Below, piece after piece: positions 29,259-38,202 of a DNA stretch of 64,000 nt. A program made the translations under genes and the position numbers. Numbering within the stretch: the first letter of the stretch is position 1; each line of letters starts with the position of its first letter. Origin of the DNA: Fibrella aquatilis (GTDB taxonomy: Bacteria; Bacteroidota; Bacteroidia; Cytophagales; Spirosomataceae); NCBI RefSeq assembly GCF_017353255.1, contig NZ_JAFMYU010000004.1:186001-250000 (forward strand), in the 5' to 3' direction. Below the pieces are notes generated by a model. That model did no database searches and had not been told where the DNA came from. It saw only the letters and a list, made by a program, of their open reading frames with translations.

Positions 29259-30164
29259 TCAGATGCGATCTAGAACAAACGCAATTTGAACAATCGGTAA
29301 ATAAGCAAATGCTGAAAACATGAGGCGCTTAGCTGTTGCCACGGTTGGGCTACGCACTAGTGCCACGTTAAATACAATGAGCACCACAGCCATCACTACA
29401 GCTATTAGTGTTGACACTAACCCCACGTAGCCCATCAGATAAGGCACAATAGCCAGCGGTACCAGCCAGATAGTAAACAACAAAATAATAGTAGCCGTGC
29501 GGCTAGAGGGTGGCCTTTTCAAGGGTAGCAATTTGAAGCCTGCTTTTGCATAATCCTGGTCTAGTACCCAAGCCACAGCCCAAAAGTGCGTGAACTGCCA
29601 GACAAACTGGAGTGCAAACAACCACCACGCCTCGCCATTGACGGTGCCAGTGGCGGCTATCCAGCCAATGAGTGGCGGCAAACCGCCGGGTATAGCCCCT
29701 ACGTATACGGCAATTGATCCTACACGTTTCAATGGTGTGTAAACAAAGCCGTAGAGCAAAAAAGAGACGAACGAGACACCAGCCGTAAGTGGATTGAAGC
29801 TATTGGTCTGGATGAATAAACCAAGAAAGAGTGTTACCGCTACAAAGATCAAGGCCTTTTGCTTGCTCAACCGGCCCGATGGCAAAGGGCGATCTCCAGT
29901 GCGTTGCATCAGCCGGTCAAATTCTACTTCAAGCACCTGATTAACCGCATTAGCTGCACCTGTAACTAGTAAACCACTAATACTGAACAAAGCCATCGCC
30001 CAAAGCGAATAAGGTCTTTCGGCAGCCATCATGTAGCCCAGTACGCCTGAAAACGCAACCAGGAACGAGAGCCGGAACTTGAGTAGTTCAAAATAGGTAT
30101 ACCACCAAGGTTTACGCACAGGCTTTGGGCGTTGCTCGGTAGCTACTTCCACAGGTGTGCTCAT
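29259..30164 (-). CDS. ctaB: Protoheme IX farnesyltransferase (heme O synthase)
   Basis: 301 residues, about eight to nine membrane helices. NAVNQVLEVEFDRLMQRTGD is the polyprenyl-diphosphate-binding motif with the conserved Asn and Asp residues, followed by RPLPSGRLS; YTPLKRVGSIAVYVGAIPGG and the QFTHFWAVAWVLDQDYAKAG segment are also typical of CtaB/CyoE/COX10. It adds the farnesyl chain to heme B, giving heme O, which CtaA (next gene upstream) converts to heme A. It overlaps ctaA by 4 nt. Confidence 0.95.
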   Translation of the reverse strand: MSTPVEVATEQRPKPVRKPWWYTYFELLKFRLSFLVAFSGVLGYMMAAERPYSLWAMALFSISGLLVTGAANAVNQVLEVEFDRLMQRTGDRPLPSGRLSKQKALIFVAVTLFLGLFIQTNSFNPLTAGVSFVSFLLYGFVYTPLKRVGSIAVYVGAIPGGLPPLIGWIAATGTVNGEAWWLFALQFVWQFTHFWAVAWVLDQDYAKAGFKLLPLKRPPSSRTATIILLFTIWLVPLAIVPYLMGYVGLVSTLIAVVMAVVLIVFNVALVRSPTVATAKRLMFSAFAYLPIVQIAFVLDRI

Positions 30165-31192
30165 AACATTGGGGTATCTGCACGTTGTATCGTGCTACTG
30201 TTTTTGGGCAGGACGGGCAATAGCCGGTCAGCGTATAAAAACAGGATGATAATGAATTGTAACCCAAGGACCGTAACCGCCAGCGTCAGATGAACAGGCT
30301 GTGCCCATCCGGGAATGGCAAAGTAGCCCATTATGGCTCCGGTTAGTATCTCCATCAAAACGAGAGAGACAATGGCCAGTGACAGTATATAGGTGATGTC
30401 TCGCTGCTTTGCCTCCTTACGAAAAGGAAGAATCCAGGCCAGTTGGCTTGCTAGCACTACCAAGGAAAGCGAACGGTGCACGTAGAACCGTACGCCAAGC
30501 TCATCGATCCAGCGATAGCGCTGCTGCTGCCCAAACTGATTGGCTACTTCGTCGACCATTTCGCGCACCTGCGTACCAAGCAACAGTTGAAACAGCAACA
30601 GTCCTGTACTAATCCAAAGCCATCGATAGACGGTGGGCTTCGCCGTTACAGGCACTACTGATTTCACATGAGCCTGACTCCGTGCTGCAACGTATAGCAA
30701 CACCCCAACAATGATGAGGGCTAACAGCATATGCAGCGTAATAAGCCAGCCAGACAATACACTTGCCACAACTTTCGCACCCAACCAGCCCTGAAAACCA
30801 ACTAACAGGAAAGCCAAAAAACTAAAGCCTACAATGGGGCGATCCCGCCGCCAGTAGGCTTTAATTGAGGCTGCAAAAGTGAGAAAGATAAATAGGCCTA
30901 TCAGAGCACCCAACAATCGGTTCAGATACTCAATCCAAGTCTTAGTGGCGTTGAACTGAACGTCTTTATAACCTCTGTGAGCGTAGATCTGCTGGTAATT
31001 GGCTGGCAACTCTGACACGTCCGTAGGCGGTACCCATTGCCCAAAACATTTAGGCCAGTCAGGGCAACCCATTCCAGATCCTGTGCTCCTAACTACTCCG
31101 CCGACGAGTATTAATAAAAAAACCGACAGAACAGTTAGGAGCGCCAGACGCCTAAACGAACGCTCATTAATGAGGTTGCTTAAACTGGTCAT
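30161..31192 (-). CDS. ctaA: Heme A synthase
   Basis: About 343 residues from MTSLSNLINERS. GGVVRSTGSGMGCPDWPKCF in the first helix and loop is the COX15/CtaA signature, including the Cys pair. Eight membrane helices and the conserved His residues (AHRGYK, LHMLLALI, VHRSLSL, VHLTLAV) follow. The enzyme oxidises the C8 methyl of heme O to make heme A for the oxidase encoded alongside. The start lies 26 nt inside the end of the subunit I gene; the open frame extends to 31210. Confidence 0.94.
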   Translation of the reverse strand: MTSLSNLINERSFRRLALLTVLSVFLLILVGGVVRSTGSGMGCPDWPKCFGQWVPPTDVSELPANYQQIYAHRGYKDVQFNATKTWIEYLNRLLGALIGLFIFLTFAASIKAYWRRDRPIVGFSFLAFLLVGFQGWLGAKVVASVLSGWLITLHMLLALIIVGVLLYVAARSQAHVKSVVPVTAKPTVYRWLWISTGLLLFQLLLGTQVREMVDEVANQFGQQQRYRWIDELGVRFYVHRSLSLVVLASQLAWILPFRKEAKQRDITYILSLAIVSLVLMEILTGAIMGYFAIPGWAQPVHLTLAVTVLGLQFIIILFLYADRLLPVLPKNSSTIQRADTPML

Positions 31193-33050
31193 TATAGTTT
31201 TGTGCTTCAATCGCTTTTTCCAGCGAAATCAACTCATTCTCATGCGGAAGGTTTGATTCTGGCGTAGCCGAGTAGGGCACGTTTTGCGGAATGAAATCGT
31301 CTTTTGCACCTGGCTTGCTGTAATCATAGGGCCAACGATACACCGCTGGAATCTCGCCAGGCCAGTTACCATGCCCAGGTACAATTGGCGTGGTCCACTC
31401 CAGCGTGTTCGACTGCCAGGGGTTCTGCGTTGCTTTTTTACCCTTGATCAAGCTATACACAAAGTTGTATAGGAACAGGAATTGCGCTGAGAACGTGACA
31501 ATGGCCATTACGCTGATGAAGGCGTTCATATCGTGGAAGATATTCTTCGTAAAGTCGTTCGCGCTGAACGCGTAGTAACGCCGTGGGAAACCAGCAATAC
31601 CGATATAGTGCATTGGGAAGAAGATGCAATAGATACCGATGAATGTGAGCCAGAAGTGTATATAGCCCAGTTTCTCGTTCATCATGCGACCAAACATCTT
31701 GGGGAACCAGTGATACACACCAGCCAGCAAACCAAACGCTGACGAAGCACCCATTACCAAGTGAAAGTGAGCAACTACGAAGTAGGTATCGTGTAGTTGA
31801 ATATCCAGTGCCGAGTTGCCAAGAATGAGACCCGTAACACCACCCGATATGAAGAACGACACTAAACCAATAGAGAACAACATGGCTGGTGTAAACCGGA
31901 TGTTACCGCGCCACAGCGTAGTGATGTAGTTGAACGCCTTTACCGCTGAAGGTACCGCAATAATGAGCGTCAGAAACATGAACACAGACCCAAGGAATGG
32001 GTTCATACCCGTCACAAACATATGGTGCGCCCACACGATGAAAGCCAGAAAGGCAATACCCATCATAGACGCAATCATAGCCCGGTAGCCAAAGATTGGC
32101 TTACGCGAGTTTGTAGCGATGATCTCTGACGTGATACCCAACGCAGGCAGCATCACGATATATACCTCTGGGTGACCTAAGAACCAGAACAAGTGCTGAA
32201 ACAGAATAGGGCTACCACCAACGTTCGGTAGGGCTTCGCCAGCAATGTATATCTCTGAGAGGAAGAAGCTCGTACCAAAACTACGGTCGAAGATCAAAAG
32301 CAATGCCGCTGACAACAAAACCGGGAACGAAATCAGGCCAAGGATGGCCGTTAGGAAAAACGCCCAGATAGTCAGTGGCAACTTGCTGAACGACATGCCC
32401 CGGGTACGTAGGTTAATTACTGTGGTGATATAGTTAATACCACCCAGTAGTTGCGACACAATGAACAGTGCCATGCTGCTCAACCACAGCGTCATACCTA
32501 ACTCAGAACCCATGTGAGCTTGTGGCAGTGCACTCAACGGTGGGTACACTACCCAACCACCAGCCGCTGGCCCTGTTTCCAAAAACAACGAGACAAACAT
32601 GAGCATACTGGCCAGGAAGAAAAACCAATACGACAGCATGTTCAGAAACCCAGATGCCATATCACGGGCACCAACCTGTAGGGGAATCAAGAAGTTACTA
32701 AATGTACCACTCAAACCGGCTGTCAACACAAAAAATACCATGATGGTACCGTGCATAGTGACAAGAGCCAGATAGAAGTTAGGATCTAGTTTACCACTCT
32801 CGTCAATCCAATTGCCAATAATCGGACGTAGAAACTCCAGCTTCATTTGGGGGAAACCCAGTTGAAGACGGAACATCACCGAGAAGGAGATACCAATGAT
32901 TGCCCAGACAATACCTGATATCAAGTATTGCTTGGCGATAGTTTTATGATCTTCCGCGAAAATGTATTTTCGCCAAAAGCTCAATTCTTCATGATGGTCA
33001 TGCTCGGCGTCATGAACCGATAGAGTCGAGACAGCGCTTTCAGTTGCCAT
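31167..33050 (-). CDS. ctaD: Cytochrome c oxidase subunit I
   Basis: 627 residues. All catalytic markers are present: GHPEVYIVMLPALG with the CuB His and the cross-linked Tyr, IVWAHHMFVTGM with the two further CuB His residues, and HDTYFVVAHFHLVMG with the heme a3 and heme a ligands. About 12 to 13 membrane helices, with extra residues at both ends. The GHPEVY Tyr marks an A-type heme-copper oxidase that receives electrons from cytochrome c or directly from ACIII. It follows subunit II by 27 nt. Confidence 0.97.
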   Translation of the reverse strand: MATESAVSTLSVHDAEHDHHEELSFWRKYIFAEDHKTIAKQYLISGIVWAIIGISFSVMFRLQLGFPQMKLEFLRPIIGNWIDESGKLDPNFYLALVTMHGTIMVFFVLTAGLSGTFSNFLIPLQVGARDMASGFLNMLSYWFFFLASMLMFVSLFLETGPAAGGWVVYPPLSALPQAHMGSELGMTLWLSSMALFIVSQLLGGINYITTVINLRTRGMSFSKLPLTIWAFFLTAILGLISFPVLLSAALLLIFDRSFGTSFFLSEIYIAGEALPNVGGSPILFQHLFWFLGHPEVYIVMLPALGITSEIIATNSRKPIFGYRAMIASMMGIAFLAFIVWAHHMFVTGMNPFLGSVFMFLTLIIAVPSAVKAFNYITTLWRGNIRFTPAMLFSIGLVSFFISGGVTGLILGNSALDIQLHDTYFVVAHFHLVMGASSAFGLLAGVYHWFPKMFGRMMNEKLGYIHFWLTFIGIYCIFFPMHYIGIAGFPRRYYAFSANDFTKNIFHDMNAFISVMAIVTFSAQFLFLYNFVYSLIKGKKATQNPWQSNTLEWTTPIVPGHGNWPGEIPAVYRWPYDYSKPGAKDDFIPQNVPYSATPESNLPHENELISLEKAIEAQNYNDQFKQPH

Positions 33051-33077
33051 AGTTAGTTGTTGTTGTCGATTGGAATA

Positions 33078-34184
33078 TTAACGCAGAGAAGCATTTCCTG
33101 AAGCAGCTACACCACCTGCCGATGCCGTAGCGGTGCTATCTGCACTGGGCAAATACTTGGCCGCCTTGGCTTTCAGGTTGGCAGGAATGCGTGAAGCATA
33201 TTCAGGGAAAGAAGTCAGCAGAGGCTTTTGTTCAGCACACCACTTTTTCCAAGAATCTTCGTCTTCAACAACCAGGTTCAAACGCATGGCAAAGTGGTTG
33301 CGACCACACACTTCCGTACAGGCAATCTCATATTTGAAATTCTGATTACCAGTCTCGTTGCGCATCTGTTCGGTGGTCTTCTCTGGCTTGAACCAAAACC
33401 GCGTCGGCATACCTGGCACTGCGTCCATCTTCACCCGCATGTGGGGAATAAACACACTGTGAAGCACATCACGCGCACGAATACGGATCAGCACAGGCTT
33501 ACCCACCGGAATATGCAATTCGGTGGTATTCGTGAAGTCATCAAACGCGTTTTCGTCCGAGAAGTCAATACCTGTGTCGTTATTGTTATCAATCAGTTTG
33601 TAATTGTAATTGCCAAGCTTGTTATTATCAACGCCGGGGTAGCGGGCAATCCAGTTAAACTGCTTACCAATTAGCTCTACTTCTTGCGCACCAGCGGGGG
33701 CCTCCGACATGATGTCACGCCACGCCTGCCAGCCGGTAAACACCATCAGCGCCATAACGATGGCGGGCGTAACCGTCCAGTACAGCTCCAGCTTGTGGTT
33801 TTCAGGATAATACGTTGCCCGCTTACCATTTTTGTACTGGTATTTAAATGCGAAATAAAACAGAAAGATATTGGTCAGCAGAGCCGAGCCGGTCACAATT
33901 GCCATCGACACCCAGAAGAGCGTGTCAGTGCGACGACCGTGTTCTGAAGATGCTTGTGGCAAAAAATATTGGGTCGAGTGAATAAACGACCATGTTGCCG
34001 CCACAACGCCCAAAATCAGGAACACCATAAACATGGCTCCGTTGATTTTGTTGCTGGTGCTGCCATACTGCTCTTCACCCTCCTGAGGGTTGCTTACCCC
34101 TTTCATTACATTGGTCAGCCGACCAAATACCATGAAGGCAAGCGCTAGAAAAACAATCGAGAGAAGTCCTACGATGTATACCAT
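33078..34184 (-). CDS. ctaC: Cytochrome c oxidase subunit II
   Basis: 368 residues, longer than the usual 250-300. Three membrane helices are visible (1-20, 50-70 and a pair around 90-155), so there is an extra N-terminal helix before the canonical hairpin. The CuA domain has VLHSVFIPHMRVKMD and CTEVCGRNHFAM with both Cys, the His and the Met ligand. There is no CxxCH, so the oxidase is aa3-like rather than caa3 with a fused cytochrome. An Ala/Ser-rich tail ends the protein. The gene lies between actF and subunit I. Confidence 0.95.
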   Translation of the reverse strand: MVYIVGLLSIVFLALAFMVFGRLTNVMKGVSNPQEGEEQYGSTSNKINGAMFMVFLILGVVAATWSFIHSTQYFLPQASSEHGRRTDTLFWVSMAIVTGSALLTNIFLFYFAFKYQYKNGKRATYYPENHKLELYWTVTPAIVMALMVFTGWQAWRDIMSEAPAGAQEVELIGKQFNWIARYPGVDNNKLGNYNYKLIDNNNDTGIDFSDENAFDDFTNTTELHIPVGKPVLIRIRARDVLHSVFIPHMRVKMDAVPGMPTRFWFKPEKTTEQMRNETGNQNFKYEIACTEVCGRNHFAMRLNLVVEDEDSWKKWCAEQKPLLTSFPEYASRIPANLKAKAAKYLPSADSTATASAGGVAASGNASLR

Positions 34185-34208
34185 GTGATAACGTGCTTTA
34201 GATAAAGT

Positions 34209-35516
34209 CTAAATGTCGTGATGCAATGCTTCTTCAAGCAGCGGATGATTTTTTGCAATCAAATTTGCTTTGGTCAACTGTGTCGATACAGACCAGATAA
34301 ATGCACAGGCAAAAATCAAGATCATACCAAACTCAATCGGGCCAAATCCACCATGCTCGCCAACGGTTCCGGGCATAATGTTCGTGTAGAAATCGAAGTA
34401 GTGACCTACAAGAACACCCCAGCAAGCGACCTTCAAAATAAGGTTTGTGCGTTTCGCATCCCTTGTCATGAGAACGAGGAATGGAAAGACAAAGTTTAGG
34501 AACAGGTTGACAAAGAAAGGGGCCAAATAAATGCCGCCATACCCGCTGAATCGCTGACGATAGTAAATAGTCTCTTCTGGCAAGTTGGCGTAATAGATCA
34601 GCATAAATTGAGCGAACCACACGTAGGTCCAGAAAATGCTGAACGCAAAGACGAACTTACCCAGATCATGCAGATGACTCTCATTTACCGCTTTGAGATA
34701 ACCCTGTTCCTTTAGCATCACCACCACCAAGGTCATCGTTGCCAAACCTGCTACATGCCAGCTTGCCAGGGTATACCACCCAAACATCGTGCTGAACCAG
34801 TGCGTATCGATTGACATGATCAGGTCCCAGGCAGCCGTTGATGAGGTTACAGCAAAAACAACCAGAAATACCACACCAAACTTCATGCTCTTGTAGTAAT
34901 ACTCCGTTCCTCCATTTAAGTCTTCCTGCAACGAATAGTTACGCAGAATACGCCATAGGAAATACCAGGAAACAAAGTAGAAAACCAGTCGTCCCAGGAA
35001 GAACGGTGTATTTAAGAAGCCACGCTTACCAGCAATAATTGCATCATAGCTCTCACCGCCTTTTTCATATAGCTCAGCATGTGTCCAGTGAAAAAGATCA
35101 TGCCCAGCAATGAAGAAAGTAGCCAGCATGATGACGCCTGTCACTGGCAAGAAAGCAGGCATAGCTTCTGGCACACGTTTGATAACTGATGACCAACCCG
35201 CCTGTGCCAAATAATTATAGGACAGGAAGAACATACCTGCCACGGCTATACCGGTGAAGTAAACACTGTTTACCCATACGTTGGCCCAGAAACGTGTCAT
35301 CCAGGTGTAATGGCCGTGAGCGCCTTCATGTCCTTCGCTAAGACCGTGACCCTGTACGGCTTCATGGGCGTGTTCACCTACGCCCGATGCAAGTAAAAAT
35401 GATCCAATTGCGACCAAAGCGACGCCAACAACGCCTCCGATAATCAACCGCCGCTTTGCATCAGCTGTGAATTCGTATTGTTCGTCTAGAGAAGGTATCG
35501 CGTGTACTGATGCCAT
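34209..35516 (-). CDS. actF: Alternative complex III membrane subunit ActF
   Basis: About 435 residues from MASVHAIPSL, with ten predicted membrane helices and a His-rich first loop (GEHAHEAVQGHGLSEGHEGA). It resembles ActC/NrfD-type quinol-interacting subunits but is shorter at the C-terminus, as ActF is in known ACIII. Blocks such as MSIDTHWFSTMFGWYTLASW are typical of this family. It works with ActC in quinol oxidation or proton handling in the inner membrane. A hairpin with a U-tract (35537-35572) separates it from actE, so it may be expressed at a different level from actA-E. Confidence 0.9.
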   Translation of the reverse strand: MASVHAIPSLDEQYEFTADAKRRLIIGGVVGVALVAIGSFLLASGVGEHAHEAVQGHGLSEGHEGAHGHYTWMTRFWANVWVNSVYFTGIAVAGMFFLSYNYLAQAGWSSVIKRVPEAMPAFLPVTGVIMLATFFIAGHDLFHWTHAELYEKGGESYDAIIAGKRGFLNTPFFLGRLVFYFVSWYFLWRILRNYSLQEDLNGGTEYYYKSMKFGVVFLVVFAVTSSTAAWDLIMSIDTHWFSTMFGWYTLASWHVAGLATMTLVVVMLKEQGYLKAVNESHLHDLGKFVFAFSIFWTYVWFAQFMLIYYANLPEETIYYRQRFSGYGGIYLAPFFVNLFLNFVFPFLVLMTRDAKRTNLILKVACWGVLVGHYFDFYTNIMPGTVGEHGGFGPIEFGMILIFACAFIWSVSTQLTKANLIAKNHPLLEEALHHDI

Positions 35517-35536
35517 TACCGACAATTTTAACTGTT

Positions 35537-35572
35537 AAAAAAAGCCCCAACATGCATGAACAGATTGAGGCT
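35537..35572 (-). terminator. Intra-operon terminator-like hairpin between actE and actF
   Basis: In minus-strand RNA AGCCTCAA (35565-35572) pairs with TTGGGGCT (35543-35550, one G-U pair), followed by a U-run of six or seven. No promoter was found between it and actF, so it may attenuate rather than stop transcription. Confidence 0.65.
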
Positions 35573-35585
35573 GTTTATCTAAATC

Positions 35586-36188
35586 TTATCCTTGTTGAAG
35601 CTTGTGTACGTAGAGCACAATCTTCCACCGTTCTTCGGGAGTCATCTGTGAGCCGTGCGGCCACATACGGCCTTTACCATGTGTGATGACGTGGAAAATG
35701 TGGCCATCATTCATCGTTTTGTAATCGCCAACCGAGTAATTAGGCACACCCGCATACTCTTTACCAACTAGCCCATCACCTTTGCCATTCTCACCGTGGC
35801 AGTGAATGCAGAACCGGCCATAAAGAATTTTGCCTTCATCGAGATTGGCTGCGTTGGATGCAATGGGATTCACTAAGGTGCGCTCAGCAATGGCAATGCT
35901 ATCCTTAGGAATGTTATAGATCATCAGATCTTTGGTGGTACTATCTCCTTTGCCAAAGCTAGTGTGATAGTTTGGCCGGGCCACTGTTCCACGAGCCGGA
36001 TCACGCATATTCAACCCGTAGGGGTTAATCGTATTTGCCTTTACCTGCCTATATGGCTCATAACCAACAGCATCATACATCTGAGGCGCATATTGCGTCC
36101 CTGTATCGTTGTGGTCATCTCCACATGAGCTAAGCAACAGTGTACCAAATGTACCTACTGCCAAAAGAGCTATGTGATTAAACTTCAT
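35586..36188 (-). CDS. actE: Alternative complex III monoheme cytochrome c ActE
   Basis: 200 residues. The N-terminus MKFNHIALLAVGTFGTLLLS ends in a lipobox (LLSSC), so it is a lipoprotein. One heme site, FCIHCHGENGKGDG, lies near residue 125, with a likely Met ligand in GSQMTPEERW near the end. ActE is the monoheme subunit that passes electrons from ActA toward the oxidase. It follows actD by 9 nt. Confidence 0.92.
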   Translation of the reverse strand: MKFNHIALLAVGTFGTLLLSSCGDDHNDTGTQYAPQMYDAVGYEPYRQVKANTINPYGLNMRDPARGTVARPNYHTSFGKGDSTTKDLMIYNIPKDSIAIAERTLVNPIASNAANLDEGKILYGRFCIHCHGENGKGDGLVGKEYAGVPNYSVGDYKTMNDGHIFHVITHGKGRMWPHGSQMTPEERWKIVLYVHKLQQG

Positions 36189-36197
36189 GGTCTGTGC

Positions 36198-36728
36198 TTA
36201 AAACTGCTTTACGTTTACTTCTGCGGCTCCTGATCGTTTCAAAATAGACTCAATAGCCGTTTCCTGCAATGAGTTCTTTTCCAGATCAATGGCCATCGCA
36301 AACTTGTTATCCGTGGTCCGGAGGTCAAACATTAATGGTTTCACCGTGGGACCCATGTTGTTCGAAATGATGAACGTAGACACCATCCCAAGCGCAGTAA
36401 ACAGCACTGTCAACTCAAACGTGATGGGTATGTAGATGGGGAAAGAGAATGAATCCTTACCACCAACGATCATAGGCCAATCGAACTTTTCGGTGTATGA
36501 CATCAACAACAAAGCCGTGATACAACCAGTGAGGCCAAACATAAATGCTGCAATACCGAGGCGCGAACGAGGATGGCCCAATGCTACGTCAAGCCCGTGG
36601 ATCGGGAATGGCGTATACACTTCGTGAATACGAACACCCGAATCACGTACTTCCCGTACCGCTTTGAGTACTACATCGTCGTCATCGAAAATGCCGACCA
36701 AAAATTTACTATTTACTGGCGTTGCCAT
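36198..36728 (-). CDS. actD: Alternative complex III subunit ActD (DUF3341)
   Basis: 176 residues. The start (SKFLVGIFDDDDVVLKAVRE) and VYTPFPIHGLDVALGHPRSR are the DUF3341/ActD signature. Two membrane helices follow (about 58-78 and 98-122), then a soluble C-terminal stretch. ActD is a small integral subunit placed between ActC and ActE in gene order; its detailed role in the complex is structural as far as is known. Confidence 0.93.
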   Translation of the reverse strand: MATPVNSKFLVGIFDDDDVVLKAVREVRDSGVRIHEVYTPFPIHGLDVALGHPRSRLGIAAFMFGLTGCITALLLMSYTEKFDWPMIVGGKDSFSFPIYIPITFELTVLFTALGMVSTFIISNNMGPTVKPLMFDLRTTDNKFAMAIDLEKNSLQETAIESILKRSGAAEVNVKQF

Positions 36729-36740
36729 ATAGTCTAAAAA

Positions 36741-38168
36741 TTAATCGACGTTTTTGTTAAACGTTGGGTTAGTTACACGCTCACCTTTAGCAACACCAGA
36801 TACGGACTGTGGCAGTCGCTCTGACGACGACTTGATGATTGCTTTTACTTCGGCCATGTTTACCACAGGCAGGAATTTGGCAAACAACAGGAAGAGTGTA
36901 AAGAAGAGACCAAACGAGAAGATATAGTCACTGATGTCGAATAGTGTTGGGTGGAACATAGCCCAGCTCGAAGGCAGGTAGTCGCGGTGCAGCGACGTCA
37001 CGATGATGACAAACCGCTCGAACCACATGCCAATGTTCACCACCACAGATAGCACGAATGTCCAAACAACAGAGGTCCGAATTGTCTTCGACCAGAACAG
37101 TTGTGGCGAGATAACATTGCAGGTCATCATTGCCCAGTAAGCCCACCAATATGGCCCAGATGCCCGGTTGATAAACGCGTAGCTTTCAAACTCGCTACCA
37201 GAGTACCAGGCAATGAAGAACTCGGTGATATAGGCTACACCCACAATAGAACCCGTGAGCGTGATGATCTTGTTCATCGACTCAATGTGCTCTGTGGTGA
37301 TGTAATCTTCCAGTTTAAATACGACCCGGATAATCAGCATCAGGTTCTGCACCATAGCAAAACCCGAGAAAATAGCACCAGCTACGAAGTAAGGCGGAAA
37401 GATGGTAGTGTGCCAGCCGGGAATCACCGACGTAGCGAAGTCCATACTTACAATGGTGTGTACCGAGAGTACCAGAGGTGTAGAGATACCGGCCAAAATA
37501 AGGCTCATGTATTCGTACCGCGCCCATGTTTTGGCTGAACCGTTCCATCCTAGTGACAGCGCACCATAGATATACCGACTCACTTTAGAACGGGCACGGT
37601 CACGAATGGTGGCCAGGTCAGGCACCAGACCCATATACCAAAATACTAGCGATACAGTGAAATAGGTACTGATGGCGAATACGTCCCAGACCAGTGGCGA
37701 CTTGAAGTTTACCCACAGTGAGCCAAACGTGTTTGGCAGGGGAAGCGCCCAATAGGCCATCCAGGGACGACCCATGTGCATAAAGATGAACATTGCCGCA
37801 CAGACTACAGCGAAAATGGTCATGGCTTCGGCAGCCCGGTTCACTGAGGTCCGCCATTTCTGACGGAACAGCAGCAGGATAGCAGAGATCAGCGTACCAG
37901 CGTGACCAATACCTACCCACCATACGAAGTTAGTAATATCCCAGGCCCAGCCAACGGTTTTGTTTAAGCCCCAAACACCAAGACCTTCCCACCAGGTATA
38001 GAACACACAAGCAGAACCATAAACCAGCACCAAAGCAGAAATAGTAAACGCAATGGTCCACTCACGGGTGGGCTTGCCTTCTACCTGCCTGCAAACGTCT
38101 TCGGTAACGTCGGCATATGTCTTACCGCCAGATACCAGCGGTGTACGTACGGCTGAAGTGATATGCAT
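36741..38168 (-). CDS. actC: Alternative complex III quinol-oxidising subunit ActC (NrfD/PsrC-like)
   Basis: 475 residues with about ten membrane helices. [20 protein letters not shown] is the conserved NrfD-type helix; [25 protein letters not shown] and [19 protein letters not shown] are also characteristic. ActC carries the likely menaquinol site and a proton path and is linked to the iron-sulfur subunit ActB. The N-terminus (about 45 residues) is soluble. It lies 34 nt after actB. Confidence 0.95.
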   Translation of the reverse strand: MHITSAVRTPLVSGGKTYADVTEDVCRQVEGKPTREWTIAFTISALVLVYGSACVFYTWWEGLGVWGLNKTVGWAWDITNFVWWVGIGHAGTLISAILLLFRQKWRTSVNRAAEAMTIFAVVCAAMFIFMHMGRPWMAYWALPLPNTFGSLWVNFKSPLVWDVFAISTYFTVSLVFWYMGLVPDLATIRDRARSKVSRYIYGALSLGWNGSAKTWARYEYMSLILAGISTPLVLSVHTIVSMDFATSVIPGWHTTIFPPYFVAGAIFSGFAMVQNLMLIIRVVFKLEDYITTEHIESMNKIITLTGSIVGVAYITEFFIAWYSGSEFESYAFINRASGPYWWAYWAMMTCNVISPQLFWSKTIRTSVVWTFVLSVVVNIGMWFERFVIIVTSLHRDYLPSSWAMFHPTLFDISDYIFSFGLFFTLFLLFAKFLPVVNMAEVKAIIKSSSERLPQSVSGVAKGERVTNPTFNKNVD

Positions 38169-38202
38169 TTTAGTTAATTTTAATCAGTTAGTACGTTGAT
38201 AC

